A DNA stretch of 64,000 nucleotides from NCBI GenBank assembly GCA_036925085.1, contig JAUPFP010000050.1, positions 1,216,001 through 1,280,000 of the forward strand. Reading direction: 5' to 3'. The notes under the pieces were generated by a model. It was not told where the DNA came from. It searched no databases and was given only the letters and a program-made list of their open reading frames with translations. The position numbers were made by a program, and so were the translations under genes. Shown here one piece after another: positions 20,512-30,284 of this stretch; position 1 is the stretch's first letter, and each line of letters starts with the position of its first letter. This DNA comes from Brachycybe producta. Lineage: Eukaryota > Arthropoda > Diplopoda > Playtdesmida > Andrognathidae.

Positions 20512-22339
20512 GCTGCAAATAATGAAAGTAGTAAAACAAAAATAGGTAAAGGACAAAGAAATATGATTCATTGTCAAAGTTTGGACATCATGAAAGGAGG
20601 AGGAGGAGGAGGAGGCGGCGGTGGCGGCAACTGTTGCACTTCTATTGTAAGTTGGTCAACCAAAAGTGACTTATGTCTCTTGTGTGTGTGTGTGCCCCAT
20701 CATCGTCATCATTATTTGAAATATTAACCCATTTTCATTTTTTAAAGCCAAAAATGAACATATTTTTTTAAAAAAAAATTATTGTGGAGATACGAGCGGT
20801 AAATGTTGAAATAGAAACAGAAAATGAGTTTCATCTCTGATAATTTCAATTTTCACATTTGAAATGTGTGGAACGATTGTAAAAAGCCTAATTAGTAATT
20901 AGATATTGAGGCAAATGTAATTTTATTAAAAATAACAGTTCTTTTAGACAATCTTGAGTAATTTCTAAAATATTTTTTGAGGAATTAAAAGCCATAATTT
21001 TAATTCTTCTAAATTAATCTTAGGAATTTCTCCGACTATTTAAAAGAACTGTCTATTGTTTTAAATCAAAATTAAAAATGTGAAACTTTTGAAATGAAAT
21101 AATAGTGAAAATACTGAACTTCGTTTTCTAATATCCAAATTTAAGATGGGGAAACATTGGCACTTGAACTTGAATCCTCAAAAGAGTTCTAAAATAGAAA
21201 TATTCTGTTTACAGAAAATTCAATAAAACAGTTCTTTTCTAATGTTGTGGAACCCTCCTCAGAAAGTTCAATGGTTTATAATTTCCAAGTTTTTTTTAGT
21301 TTGGTGAAATAGTGACTTGGAATTCGTCTATTCAAATGATTTTTGTATCAATGAAACTTTTCTAATTATTCTTAATTAGAAAACAGTTTTCATTAGCATA
21401 CAATTTTGAGAAACGGCCAATGTTTCCCATTTGTATTAAAAGTGATTATAACTTTTGAATGATGATTAAATATAAGTACATGTATGTGGGAGACCTCGTT
21501 TCCTTTTCAAATGGGCTACAAACCGATGTCGTAACAGATTTCTTCGTAGTGCATGTACAATATATAAACATCACTTTTGTTTTTGTTTTCAGAACGGTTA
21601 CAACAACAACATGCAAACAAACACGGAGCTCAATGTGTGTTCTCCATTTCTACGTCAGTCTGGTTGCCGTGCTTCTATGAGCTACGGAACTCTAAAGCAA
21701 CCTAAGCTGCCCGGTGCAGAACGCTTTCGTTTCACGCGTTCTTCGGAAGATCTTTGCAAGATGACGGCTACGGACGTACCTTCTCCGGTATTGGCCGAGA
21801 AACGATTTCGCAGAAGCACTCGTTATCCAACCATCGACGGCAAATATCCACTGAGTTCAACGACAGTTTTGCCACGAAGCGAACACAGGCGAAAGCCGAT
21901 TATTCCCATTTCGAAACAAACGTCGAGAGTTTTAAATAACACGAATGCGGAACTGAGTGCAGATGCGATCGAGTTTATTCGTTGCGAGACTGCAAATTTG
22001 AATGGCATTTGTAGGAACTACGTTCGTGCCGGTGCGGCAGATGTTAACGTGGATTGTGTTCCGATCAGGAATGAGGTAGAAGCAGACAGACTGTGTGGGA
22101 GGGAATCTTGGAAACCGTCATTCACAACATTTCTAGGGCCAAAACGGACAGAAATGAAATCCGGTAATACCAATAACAGTGCACCTAGCAATAAAAAGAA
22201 TTCTACCGATGATGAGTGGAAGCATTTGAGAAAGCGAACCGGTTCTAGTGGTTCACCCTCTCCGACACTTAGTTTGTGCAGTAATGACAGCACCAATAAT
22301 GATGTCTGGGTTTTAAGGCAAGATACGGCACCAAACTGA
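20512..22339 (+). CDS. Unrecognised protein with poly-Gly run (two exons seen, 5' end open)
   Basis: I do not recognise this gene. Exon 20512-20646 (45 codons, phase 0 at both ends) is flanked by tctcgtag and gtaagttgg, and exon 21593-22339 by ttttcag and a stop. Both exons read in one frame for 294 codons. The first contains a run of 11 glycines at about 20602-20634, then NCCTSI. The second is rich in Ser, Arg, Thr and Asn, with SYGTLKQPKLPG, RSSEDLCKM and several basic patches, and looks largely disordered with scattered Cys. The start is uncertain. An ATG at 20563 is in frame, or an upstream exon may end ATG|gtaata at 19619-19621, which would join in frame as M-AANNESSK. No signal peptide or membrane segment is seen. 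The composition is clearly coding compared with its AT-rich flanks. Confidence 0.65.
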
Positions 22340-23426
22340 ACCCACTTTTTCATTAAATTGTTTCTGATTTTAACTTGTTTAATTTGTTAAATGGTTTTTT
22401 TTGTAATAATGTTAATAATTGTTGTATTTTTGTTCGTGTTTTCTTATGTGTTAATATTTATGACCACTCTTTGTCGAAAAACAAAGTGGAAATTTACACG
22501 ATAAATGTGTTTCTTCTCGGTTTATTGAAAAGGGATGAAACTGATTTGGCTTCTATGTCTTCGTTGGTAAAACTTTAGACTTCATCCAATTCTAAAATTG
22601 CAACAACTCCTAATCTTTACCTAACCAAGTCTAAACTTACCCCGTTATTCTATAACAATGTTTAAAATAAGAGTAAAGCTTAAAACATGATGGTAAAACA
22701 AAACACTATAGTGAGTCTATGAAGAGTTTTTAAGTTTTGTTTTGCCTTAAGCACTGTTTTAGAATACGACCGTTAGTCTTACGACTACGGATACAGCGCG
22801 TTAAATTTTTTTCTCCATAAGTTAATTGTTATTATAAATATTAATGTTTGCGAGTGTACGAATTCGATCACACTTTGTGAACATTATATGAATTTATTAG
22901 AAAATTCTAACAAAAATTTCGAAAAATTGTATGATTCAAAGTAAAGTGTGTGATTTGGGTGGGAGGCCAGTAGTATGAATGTGATTGCTAGAATGGAAGT
23001 TGATTTTCACTGTAGTTTTGTTGTTCTATTGTTTTGGAAGGTTTCTTTTTTAGTGTTTTCTTAAAATGGTTAAATTACATTAGAAGCAATAGAAGTAATG
23101 TTATTCTTTATTCAAAGTAAAGAACACCCATTGGTTTTCTTGTGATATTTCCACAGCTTCTTAATTATACTGAATTAATTTTGAGCAATCATAATGGCAA
23201 ATTATTTCTACATGGATAATTGTTGTTGCCAATTGTAATTGCCAATTTCAAATTAAACTTATTAATTGTGCATTAAAAAAGTTCATCGAATCAGTTTCTT
23301 GAATAAGCACGTTTGAATTTCTTGTGTGTGTGTTTTTTTTTGTTCACTCAGCTAAACAAAAGGTTTTAGTTTTCACTTTTGTTGTTTTGTACTTTGTGCT
23401 TATGACAGAACATATTACATTTTCCG
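22340..23426. other. 3' flank and intergenic stretch
   Basis: AT-rich 3' flank of the gene ending at 22339, with one MITE at 22637-22776. Nothing else is supported. Confidence 0.4.
22637..22776. mobile_element. Small inverted-repeat element (MITE-like)
   Basis: The two ends are imperfect inverted copies: ttattctataacaatgttt on the left, against the reverse complement of cactgttttagaatacgac on the right. The element is about 140 bp and non-coding. Confidence 0.45.
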
Positions 23427-24082
23427 GTGTCACTGACGTGGACAAATGCATTTATTTGTTACCACCATCCACTCACTCTTGGAAGAGTTTTGCATACAAT
23501 AGAGGAATATGATTTATTCAACTGTCTAATTTCAGTGGCTTACTTTGTCCTCATATTTGTAGGTGTAATAGTGGTTTTGCTTTACTTTGGTGTGCTACAA
23601 AATAAGGTATTATCTCGAAGAAAGACAATTTCTGGTAAGATAGATGCACGTTTCTTAATGAATTTTATTGTGACTGTTTTAAATAGACTGAAATATTAGA
23701 TAATCTAATATATTGAATTAATTTTAATCTAGTGAAGTCGTAGTTCATTTATTAATTCCAACAAAAAAAACTTGAGTAATTTAAAAAAAAATGAATCTAT
23801 GAGTCATTTTTAAAATTTTATTTTCACTTCTTTGTAAAAGATCCACCTGAATTGTTTTTTTATAATGTAATTTTTATATCTGTTAGGTACTGGCGTGCTA
23901 TATCAGAATTTATCAAGTTAACGCCTACATACAAATGTGAGTCATGGGCCCCTATTATTGTTGGTATGTGTCAGTCATCTATTCCACCGGAACTTAAGGT
24001 CAGTGGGTGTCCAGTAGTCCATTGTCCACAGAGTACGCCTACATTTTTTTTCTCTAGTTTTTCTTCAAGAAAATCTAGTTAA
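23427..24082 (+). CDS. Candidate small membrane protein (2 exons, weak)
   Basis: Two open segments join in frame: one ending at 23634 (att tct g|gtaag) and one from 23907 to 24082 (atatcag|AA TTT ATC). The first encodes a strong membrane segment (VAYFVLIFVGVIVVLLYFGV) followed by basic residues (LSRRKTIS). The second encodes a Cys-containing tail with PTYKCESWAPIIVGMCQSS and SGCPVVHCPQ, then a Ser/Phe-rich end. The topology would suit a small single-pass protein. The start is unknown because no good in-frame ATG begins the first segment, so at least one upstream exon would be needed. I do not recognise the family, and it could be a chance open frame. Confidence 0.3.
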
Positions 24083-24188
24083 AAAATGTTATAATATGAG
24101 TGAATAAAAACAGAATTGAAATCAAGTTTTTTCTCCTTGTTCTTTACCTACCCAGGTATTACATTGCTCAATGAATGACTCATTAGAG

Positions 24189-24196
24189 TGACGTCA
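24189..24196. promoter_or_regulatory. CRE-like palindrome upstream of the GPCR gene
   Basis: TGACGTCA within gtgacgtcatttta, about 610 bp upstream of the GPCR start. The same 12-mer context occurs near 18897 and 60235. Confidence 0.3.
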
Positions 24197-24804
24197 TTTT
24201 AAAGAAACAAGAATACCAATGTTAAACTTTTAATGAAAGCGTAGACACATACACTCAAGTGTGAAAAGAAAATCATTTTCATCAAGTGGTCTTATAAACA
24301 ATCTTCTTCAAGTGTCATTATTGAGTTTAATTTTGTAGAGTGACAAAAGTGAAATTGCAAGAAAGTAAAATGTAAGTATTAATAGTTACAAACTATTTTT
24401 GGTGACTGACAAATGAAGTGATTTAAAATGTGTGGCCAGTGTGGCTCCATTCTGAGGTCAATGGTCTCTAACTAATTTCTCATAAGGACTAGTGTGTGTT
24501 TTTTTTTTTACTAATATTACATCTTTTTTTCAAAATTAAATAGAATTTAAATTGCATACTCTAAATTTAAAGACGAAAATAAACTAAGATAAGATAATTT
24601 TCGTGATAATATTTTACTGAAATTTTTGTTAATCTTTTATTTTCATTTCTGTGTACTGTATTTCAGTTTTCACAAGCAACTGAAACTGTTTTTAACTGTG
24701 ATTAAAAATGTGAAAAATGTTTAACTTGATCATTTCGATATTTTATTTTGCAGGACCCGTGACGGAATTATTTTTTGTCTTAACAAAAAGCAGAATGTCA
24801 TGAA

Positions 24805-26253
24805 ATGGATGTAACAAATCGATCGTATTTCTATGCAACTGTAGACGGTTGGGGTAACCGATCCTTCTTCACTTATTTCAGTGAGTTTCAGAGGCCATGG
24901 AATGGAGCGGGTGTTTTGGAAGCTTTCATTTTGAGTGTCATCTTTGTGACATCGGTGGTGGCCAATGTGGCCATAATTTATGCAGTGCTCAAACACCGTC
25001 CACTTCAAACAGTTACAAACTACTTCATTGCTAATTTGGCTGTCACTGATTTATTATTTACAGTCAACATTCCTCTTGTGGCCATAATCCGTTTGACTGA
25101 AACATGGGTTTTGGGAGATACGATATGCAGGCTAATATTATATTTTCAGTGTGTCTGTGGGGCCGTTTTAGTTTGGAGCCTGGCACTGATCAGTGTGGAC
25201 CGTTATCGTTGTATAATGGTACCACCAATGAGGATGAGACTCACTGCTCGCCACGCGCTTTATTTGATTCTTATTGTGTGGGCCGCATTCTTTGCCTTGT
25301 TTATTCCGGTTGCAGTCTGGTTTCAAGTGTTGGAGTTTCCGTTTGGATCTTCAACGGTTCAGATCTGCACCCTAGTGTTTCCGTTTAACCCTTATTTGCG
25401 TGTATCCGTTGTGTTTATTGTGGTCGTGCTCGTTTTTGCATGTTTCATTCCTACTGTCCTTTTAGTCTTCAACTACCACTGCATCTTTCGAAAGCTTTTG
25501 GAGAAACAAAAGGAATGGTCTAGTCACAGTCGTCACAGTGTTGTAGATGGTGCCTTGCCAAATCCTCGTAGTGCATCAGAGTCGCAAAATACCACATTGA
25601 AACCTTCTTTTGTTTTTTATGACAAGGACTATGGAAGTGCCAAAGACATGCCAAGAAATGGACTATTTGTACCAAAGGAAAACGATAGTAGCCAAAGTGG
25701 AATGAGTCGTCCAAGTTCTTTTTGGAAGATTGGTTTGGGAGTAGGAGGAAATGGAGAAGGTGGAGAAGTAACACATTCTAGTGGATGTTCCGTCGAAGAT
25801 GCTCGTAACAAGAGACATTACAAAACTATTAAGATTTTAGTGTTGAACGTTTTAGTTGTCTTGTTGATGTGGTTGCCACTAATGATAATGATTTGTGTGA
25901 TATATGTGGACAGTTCCAATGATGGAACTCACTTTGTCCACTCTTACCAATTTGTTTATTGTCTGTTTGTGGCCTTTGCCAACACTTGTGCTAACCCCAT
26001 TCTTTATGGTGTTCTTAATGATAATTTTAGACGTTGTTTTGCAGTTACATGGGGTCGTTTTTGGAAACATTGTCAACAAGGTTCTGATGCCAGTTCGACA
26101 CCAAGTGGCGACCAGTGTCCATTGCCTAGCAATATTTTTAAGAATCGCAAATCTAATAATACTTCATTTGAAATGTTAAATAGTGGTTCATTTGTGGCAA
26201 CTCGTCCGATTTCTAATGTCAAAAGTGAGGGTAATGTCAAGGTTTCTATGTAA
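24805..26253 (+). CDS. FFAR4 (GPR120)-like class A GPCR (482 aa, single coding exon)
   Basis: Seven-helix rhodopsin-family receptor. The N-terminus has two NRS glycosylation sites. TM1 is at about 37-62, TM2 at 73-95, TM3 at 106-130 with VDRYR at 131-135, TM4 at 150-172, TM5 at 197-224, TM6 at 341-368 with MWLP, and TM7 at 380-402 with NPILY. Cys108 and Cys188 form the usual TM3-ECL2 disulfide pair. The stretch TDLLFTVNIPLVAIIRLTET, followed by WVLGD, closely parallels FFAR4, and Arg96 falls where the FFAR4 carboxylate-binding Arg (R99 in human) sits. This supports a long-chain fatty acid or other acidic lipid ligand, as inference. ICL3 is unusually long (about 115 aa, Ser/Gly-rich) and the C-tail is Ser/Thr-rich. 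An acceptor at 24751-24753 (ttttgcag) shortly before the ATG suggests a spliced 5' UTR. AATAAA signals lie at about 26310-26340. Confidence 0.85.
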   Translation: MDVTNRSYFYATVDGWGNRSFFTYFSEFQRPWNGAGVLEAFILSVIFVTSVVANVAIIYAVLKHRPLQTVTNYFIANLAVTDLLFTVNIPLVAIIRLTETWVLGDTICRLILYFQCVCGAVLVWSLALISVDRYRCIMVPPMRMRLTARHALYLILIVWAAFFALFIPVAVWFQVLEFPFGSSTVQICTLVFPFNPYLRVSVVFIVVVLVFACFIPTVLLVFNYHCIFRKLLEKQKEWSSHSRHSVVDGALPNPRSASESQNTTLKPSFVFYDKDYGSAKDMPRNGLFVPKENDSSQSGMSRPSSFWKIGLGVGGNGEGGEVTHSSGCSVEDARNKRHYKTIKILVLNVLVVLLMWLPLMIMICVIYVDSSNDGTHFVHSYQFVYCLFVAFANTCANPILYGVLNDNFRRCFAVTWGRFWKHCQQGSDASSTPSGDQCPLPSNIFKNRKSNNTSFEMLNSGSFVATRPISNVKSEGNVKVSM

Positions 26254-27052
26254 CAAGTCATGTCCAAATTTGTGTGGTGGCCATATTTTGTATTAACTAT
26301 TATTTTTCTAATAAAATGTACAGTATATGTGAATAAAATGAATGAATACATTTATAACAAAGTGTTTACTGCGAAACATCATATATAATAATAATAATGC
26401 TGATGCTTGAAATGAGACGTTTGTCTCACAATGTCAGTCATTTTTCTCAATACGATTCTGGAGTGGACTAATGATACTGAAAAAAACATTGACGAAAATG
26501 TTTCAAACGGGCATTCATACTCAGATGACGATTTATTTTCGAATTATTCTTTTTTTTTTTTCAAAAATTGGAAATTCGATTTTTGCAACAAATGAGGTTA
26601 AAATTGTTAAAATGAGTTCCCCTTTCTAATTATAATTCTCGTTCAAAATAGTTACTTTTATGCATACAGGTTTGATAATACATTTAAAGATATCAAATTA
26701 AAAACAATGAGTGCATATTCAAACATTAGTATGTTTGAGGCTAATAATTTCCACAAAATGAGGAGCAATGGCCTCTTTTGACTACATGTCCTTATACGCA
26801 TGTGGTTATGGCTTAGGTTTTCGATTGTCATGGCGCTGAACTATACTAACCTATGAAGCTATAGCTATGCGGGAAATGGATGTGGACTTTGAGAACTTTG
26901 ACTTGTAAACTTGGTAGCGTCGTTTTGCTGCTTTCATTTTTAATAAGGATGTGAGTGTCAATTAGCCACTAAGTTATCTACTAAATCCAAGTTTTGCGGA
27001 TTATTGTTTTGTTTTATTCACTTTAGGAGTGCGTGTTATTGTGGTGGTCATC
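26254..27052. other. Intergenic stretch, GPCR to HYKK
   Basis: Holds the 3' UTR and poly(A) signals of the GPCR and the upstream region of HYKK. No other gene is seen. Confidence 0.5.
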
Positions 27053-29242
27053 ATGGCTGCGCCTACTGACCCCTTGGCTTCAGGGTGTAATAATTCTTCA
27101 ATTGTTTTGCAACCTGGTCAGCAAATCAAACCACAAGTGGACGAAAAGACAGCCCGAGAGTTACTTAATAAACTGTACGGGCTAAAAGCACGGAAAATAG
27201 TCGAGTTGAACGCTTACGACGATAAGAACTTCTTCGTTGAGGTACATTACATTTAGTTGACGTTGCAGTTGCTACCGTGGAAAAATTACAAATTATCATC
27301 GTTAGGGCTTGACAGTTAATTACTTATAATTTTGACAATAATTGTTCAAGAAAATAATTAGCTGATGCCGATTTAATGCCAATACTTTTATTATTTATCT
27401 GAATAAAAAAAGTGAAAGAAATAATTAAAAATACAATAATGAGAAATATGAAAAACACAGTCCACAGTAGTCGTTATTTAATTATTATGCTAATTATAGA
27501 TTTTGTTGTTTTTATTTATGTAGGTTGAAGACTGCTTTAATAATCCACACATTGAAAAGTTATCGAGTGATGGTTACGTATTAAAAATAGTTAATTCACT
27601 TTGCTCAAGGAATCCTCATTTCATTGGTACTTAAGTTTAAACTTGTGTCTTTTTTATTTAAGAGGCAATTTTAATTATTTCATTTGTTTGCAGATGCTCA
27701 GACGAAATTAATGATTTTTATGCAAAATCAAGGTTTCTCTGTTAATGCTCCAATGAAAAACATCAAAGGAGAATACAATTCATTGGAGAAATTATAAGTT
27801 TTTAGTTTTAATTCCACAGATTGTTTATATTTGGTTTTATAATGTTTCTTTTTTTTACGGCTCAGAATGTTCACATCGTTCGACTGGTTACATTTCTACC
27901 CGGATCTATTCTCTATCATGTGAAATGTAACAACAAACTTTGTTTTCAAACTGGGAAACTGGCTGGAAAATTTGATTCAGCTGCAGAGGTTTCATAAAAT
28001 TTAGATTATTGTATTTTTAATTTGAATAATTACTCTGTAAGTAACACAAGAGGAACATTTTAGTCCAAAAGCAGCATAAAAATGTATTGTCAATTTAGAC
28101 TGTTAAACATACTATAAATACCATAAACGAACAATTTACTGGTTAGCAATAAGTTTATAAATCCATGCATGTGTGGATTTCAGGGTATTGGCAAGGGCTT
28201 AGGGCCTTTGCACATGGACCATTTTTGAGTGTTCAAGTTCAACTGCAAAATGTTGTCGCAGGTGGCTGAGTTGTGGTTGACAATGTATTGTTATGGAAAG
28301 ACACTGGCTCTTTCTATACGAGCAATACGCCGACTACATTTTACAGTCAAACTCGATCACTAAAAAGTGGTTTGTCTATACAAACTTAAAGTAATTTCTG
28401 GTCAAAGGTTGGCCGTGTAAACAGGGGTTAAGAAGCTATTTTAACAGTCCGGTTTGATTTTTTATGTTCAAAATAGGGATTTCATCATTCTGCTTTTGAA
28501 ACTGCTGAATCAATTTGGAAGTTATCAAGAGCTTTAGAAATAAGACACTTTGTTAAAGCGGTGGACAGTGAAGAAAGAAAACAAACCGTTTTGAAAGTTC
28601 TGAATGAGTTTGAGGAGGACGTGATTGATAACTTGGAACGACTTCCGAGAGGTCCTTTTGTCTATCTCTCTCGCTGTCTTCCTAATGATCATTTCTGATT
28701 AACATGTATTCGTTTCAGGTGTTATACACGGTGACCTAAACGAACAAAATATCATCGTTCGTAAAATACAAGGCGACAGTAACAATGACGAATTCGAAGT
28801 TTATGGCATTATTGACTTTGGTGACAGCCAATTGAACTGCATAGTTTTTGAGTTGGCTTTAGTGGCTGCCTATTGCATGCTTTTGGTTTCAAACGGTGAA
28901 GACAGTTTGGAATTTGCTGGGCATGCTATCGCGGGCTACGTCTCGGAACGGAAGCTGTCTACATTAGAGTGGGAACTATTGAAGGTACTCCATTGAATCT
29001 TCGTTTTTGATCGATTAATGTGTTAATGTAAACCGTTTTTAATATTTCGAAAGATTTGCATCGAAACTCGTCTGTGTCAGTCACTCGTGTTAGGAGCGTA
29101 CACAAATAGGGAAGATCCAACAAATACATATGTTCTGACCACAGCGAAAGTCGGTTGGAACGTGCTCAATTTGCTGCGAAACACTTCAAAAGAGTCTTTA
29201 TACAAGAAATGGGAAACTATTTTGATTAATTACGGTATGTAG
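27053..29242 (+). CDS. HYKK: Hydroxylysine kinase, with in-frame TAA at exon 3 end
   Basis: Ortholog of 5-hydroxylysine kinase (AGPHD1), an aminoglycoside-phosphotransferase-fold enzyme that phosphorylates 5-hydroxylysine using GTP. Exons are 27053-27241, 27524-27626, 27694-27797, 27866-27988, 28477-28651, 28719-28984 and 29054-29242. Recognised blocks, in order, are LYGLKARKIVELNAYDDKNF, the nucleotide-fold region, HIVRLVTFLPGS, the catalytic loop IHGDLNEQNI, the metal motif IIDFGD, and the C-terminal TRLCQSLVLGAY with TAKVGWNVL. The ATG has a good context (tcatcATGGc). Oddity: reading exon 3 in the family frame ends EYNSLEKL-TAA, and the TAA is the last codon before a gt donor. Exon 4 then continues in phase 0. 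I saw no other canonical donor that keeps the conserved region. Either the splice is unusual, or this allele or assembly carries a nonsense codon. Confidence 0.85.
28190..28385. mobile_element. MITE family I, copy in HYKK intron 4
   Basis: Inverted ends around agttcaactgcaaaatg on the left and cattttacagtcaaactcg on the right, matching the elements at 9283 and 30797. Non-coding. Confidence 0.6.
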
Positions 29243-30284
29243 TGATTTATAAACAATCATGTGATAATGAGAAATACCAATCACCTCAAGTCGTAGCATC
29301 ATTTTATTAAGCAATTATTATTACAAAATAATTTTTATGTAATGGAATTTGTTCATTTGAAATTGTAACATCAGATTTTTAGCCATGTATAATTTTTCAA
29401 TTAAAATTTCACGATACGAATAATATTGCGTTTTATTTAGATATGGTTACTTAATTAATCATTGTTAATGAACTGTTAAATACAAGAAAAAAATGTATAA
29501 ACACTGTATGAAATGATATTGTTAATGATTAGGGACCTATTGTCCGTTCTTAATATTTTGACGTATTTTGTGTCTGTATAACAAGCTGCAGTGTACTCAT
29601 AAATAAATACTCAAACATTGTAAGAATAGTGTCCAGTTCAGTGGTCATCAGAATTGTTTAGAGGAATTCATTGCTTTTTAAACTACTTTCAATCATCTGT
29701 AAGTTAAGGCTGATTGACCACTGACCATACAGGGTAGAACACCCAATGAAACAGTGCGTGCACGGATATTTAGGTGGCCCATACAGCCTGAGGTAGTTTT
29801 TAGATATGCCGTTTGAGGATCGAGGCTCCTTTCGGTTAGTCGTCTACTGCTGCAGTGGACTCTGTTTGGCGATATGTTTTGCAATATGTTTTAGAAGATC
29901 TTAAAGATTTCTTTTGCGAGCTGTTATGAAAATACTCTTAAAGTCATTGAGCAACCCGTCTTGTTTCTAAAACATTTTCTAGTTTCATAAATCTAGTTTA
30001 ATAAATTTTTTGCTCGACTTGCGCCCCCCCCCCACCACCAACCCCTACTGCTTAAAACATTGCGTCCCCTTTGCACTCCAAAAATATGCGCCCTTCAAAC
30101 CTCCTGCTCCTTCCTACCGCAGACGTGGGGGCTTCGGGTTCCCAGCTACGCCCCGGCAGCTTAATGATTTTATTTGAATTTGCCTCCCTTTTCGCAGCCA
30201 TTGCGGCAAGCTAGAGGAGGCGCTACTTGTGCAAATGGTCAATTCTTTTTATAATATTAAGTTGTCTATTTCATTTCAGTTACG
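29243..30284. other. Intergenic stretch, HYKK to NDUFAF5
   Basis: AT-rich, with one GC-rich dispersed repeat at about 30010-30165 and an unassigned, less AT-rich block at about 29690-29880 that may be a transposon remnant. No gene is supported. Confidence 0.4.
30010..30165. repeat. Dispersed GC-rich repeat, copy 2
   Basis: In inverse orientation to the copy at about 4400-4550. It shares a C homopolymer, actgcttaaaacattgcg, ccctttgcactcc and cctcctgc blocks. Confidence 0.6.

Noticed and set aside
25520..26351. Minus-strand open frames under the GPCR
   Set aside because: Shadows of the receptor coding frame.
29693..29884. 63-codon minus-strand open frame
   Set aside because: Less AT-rich than its surroundings, but with no recognisable domain; most likely a transposon fragment.
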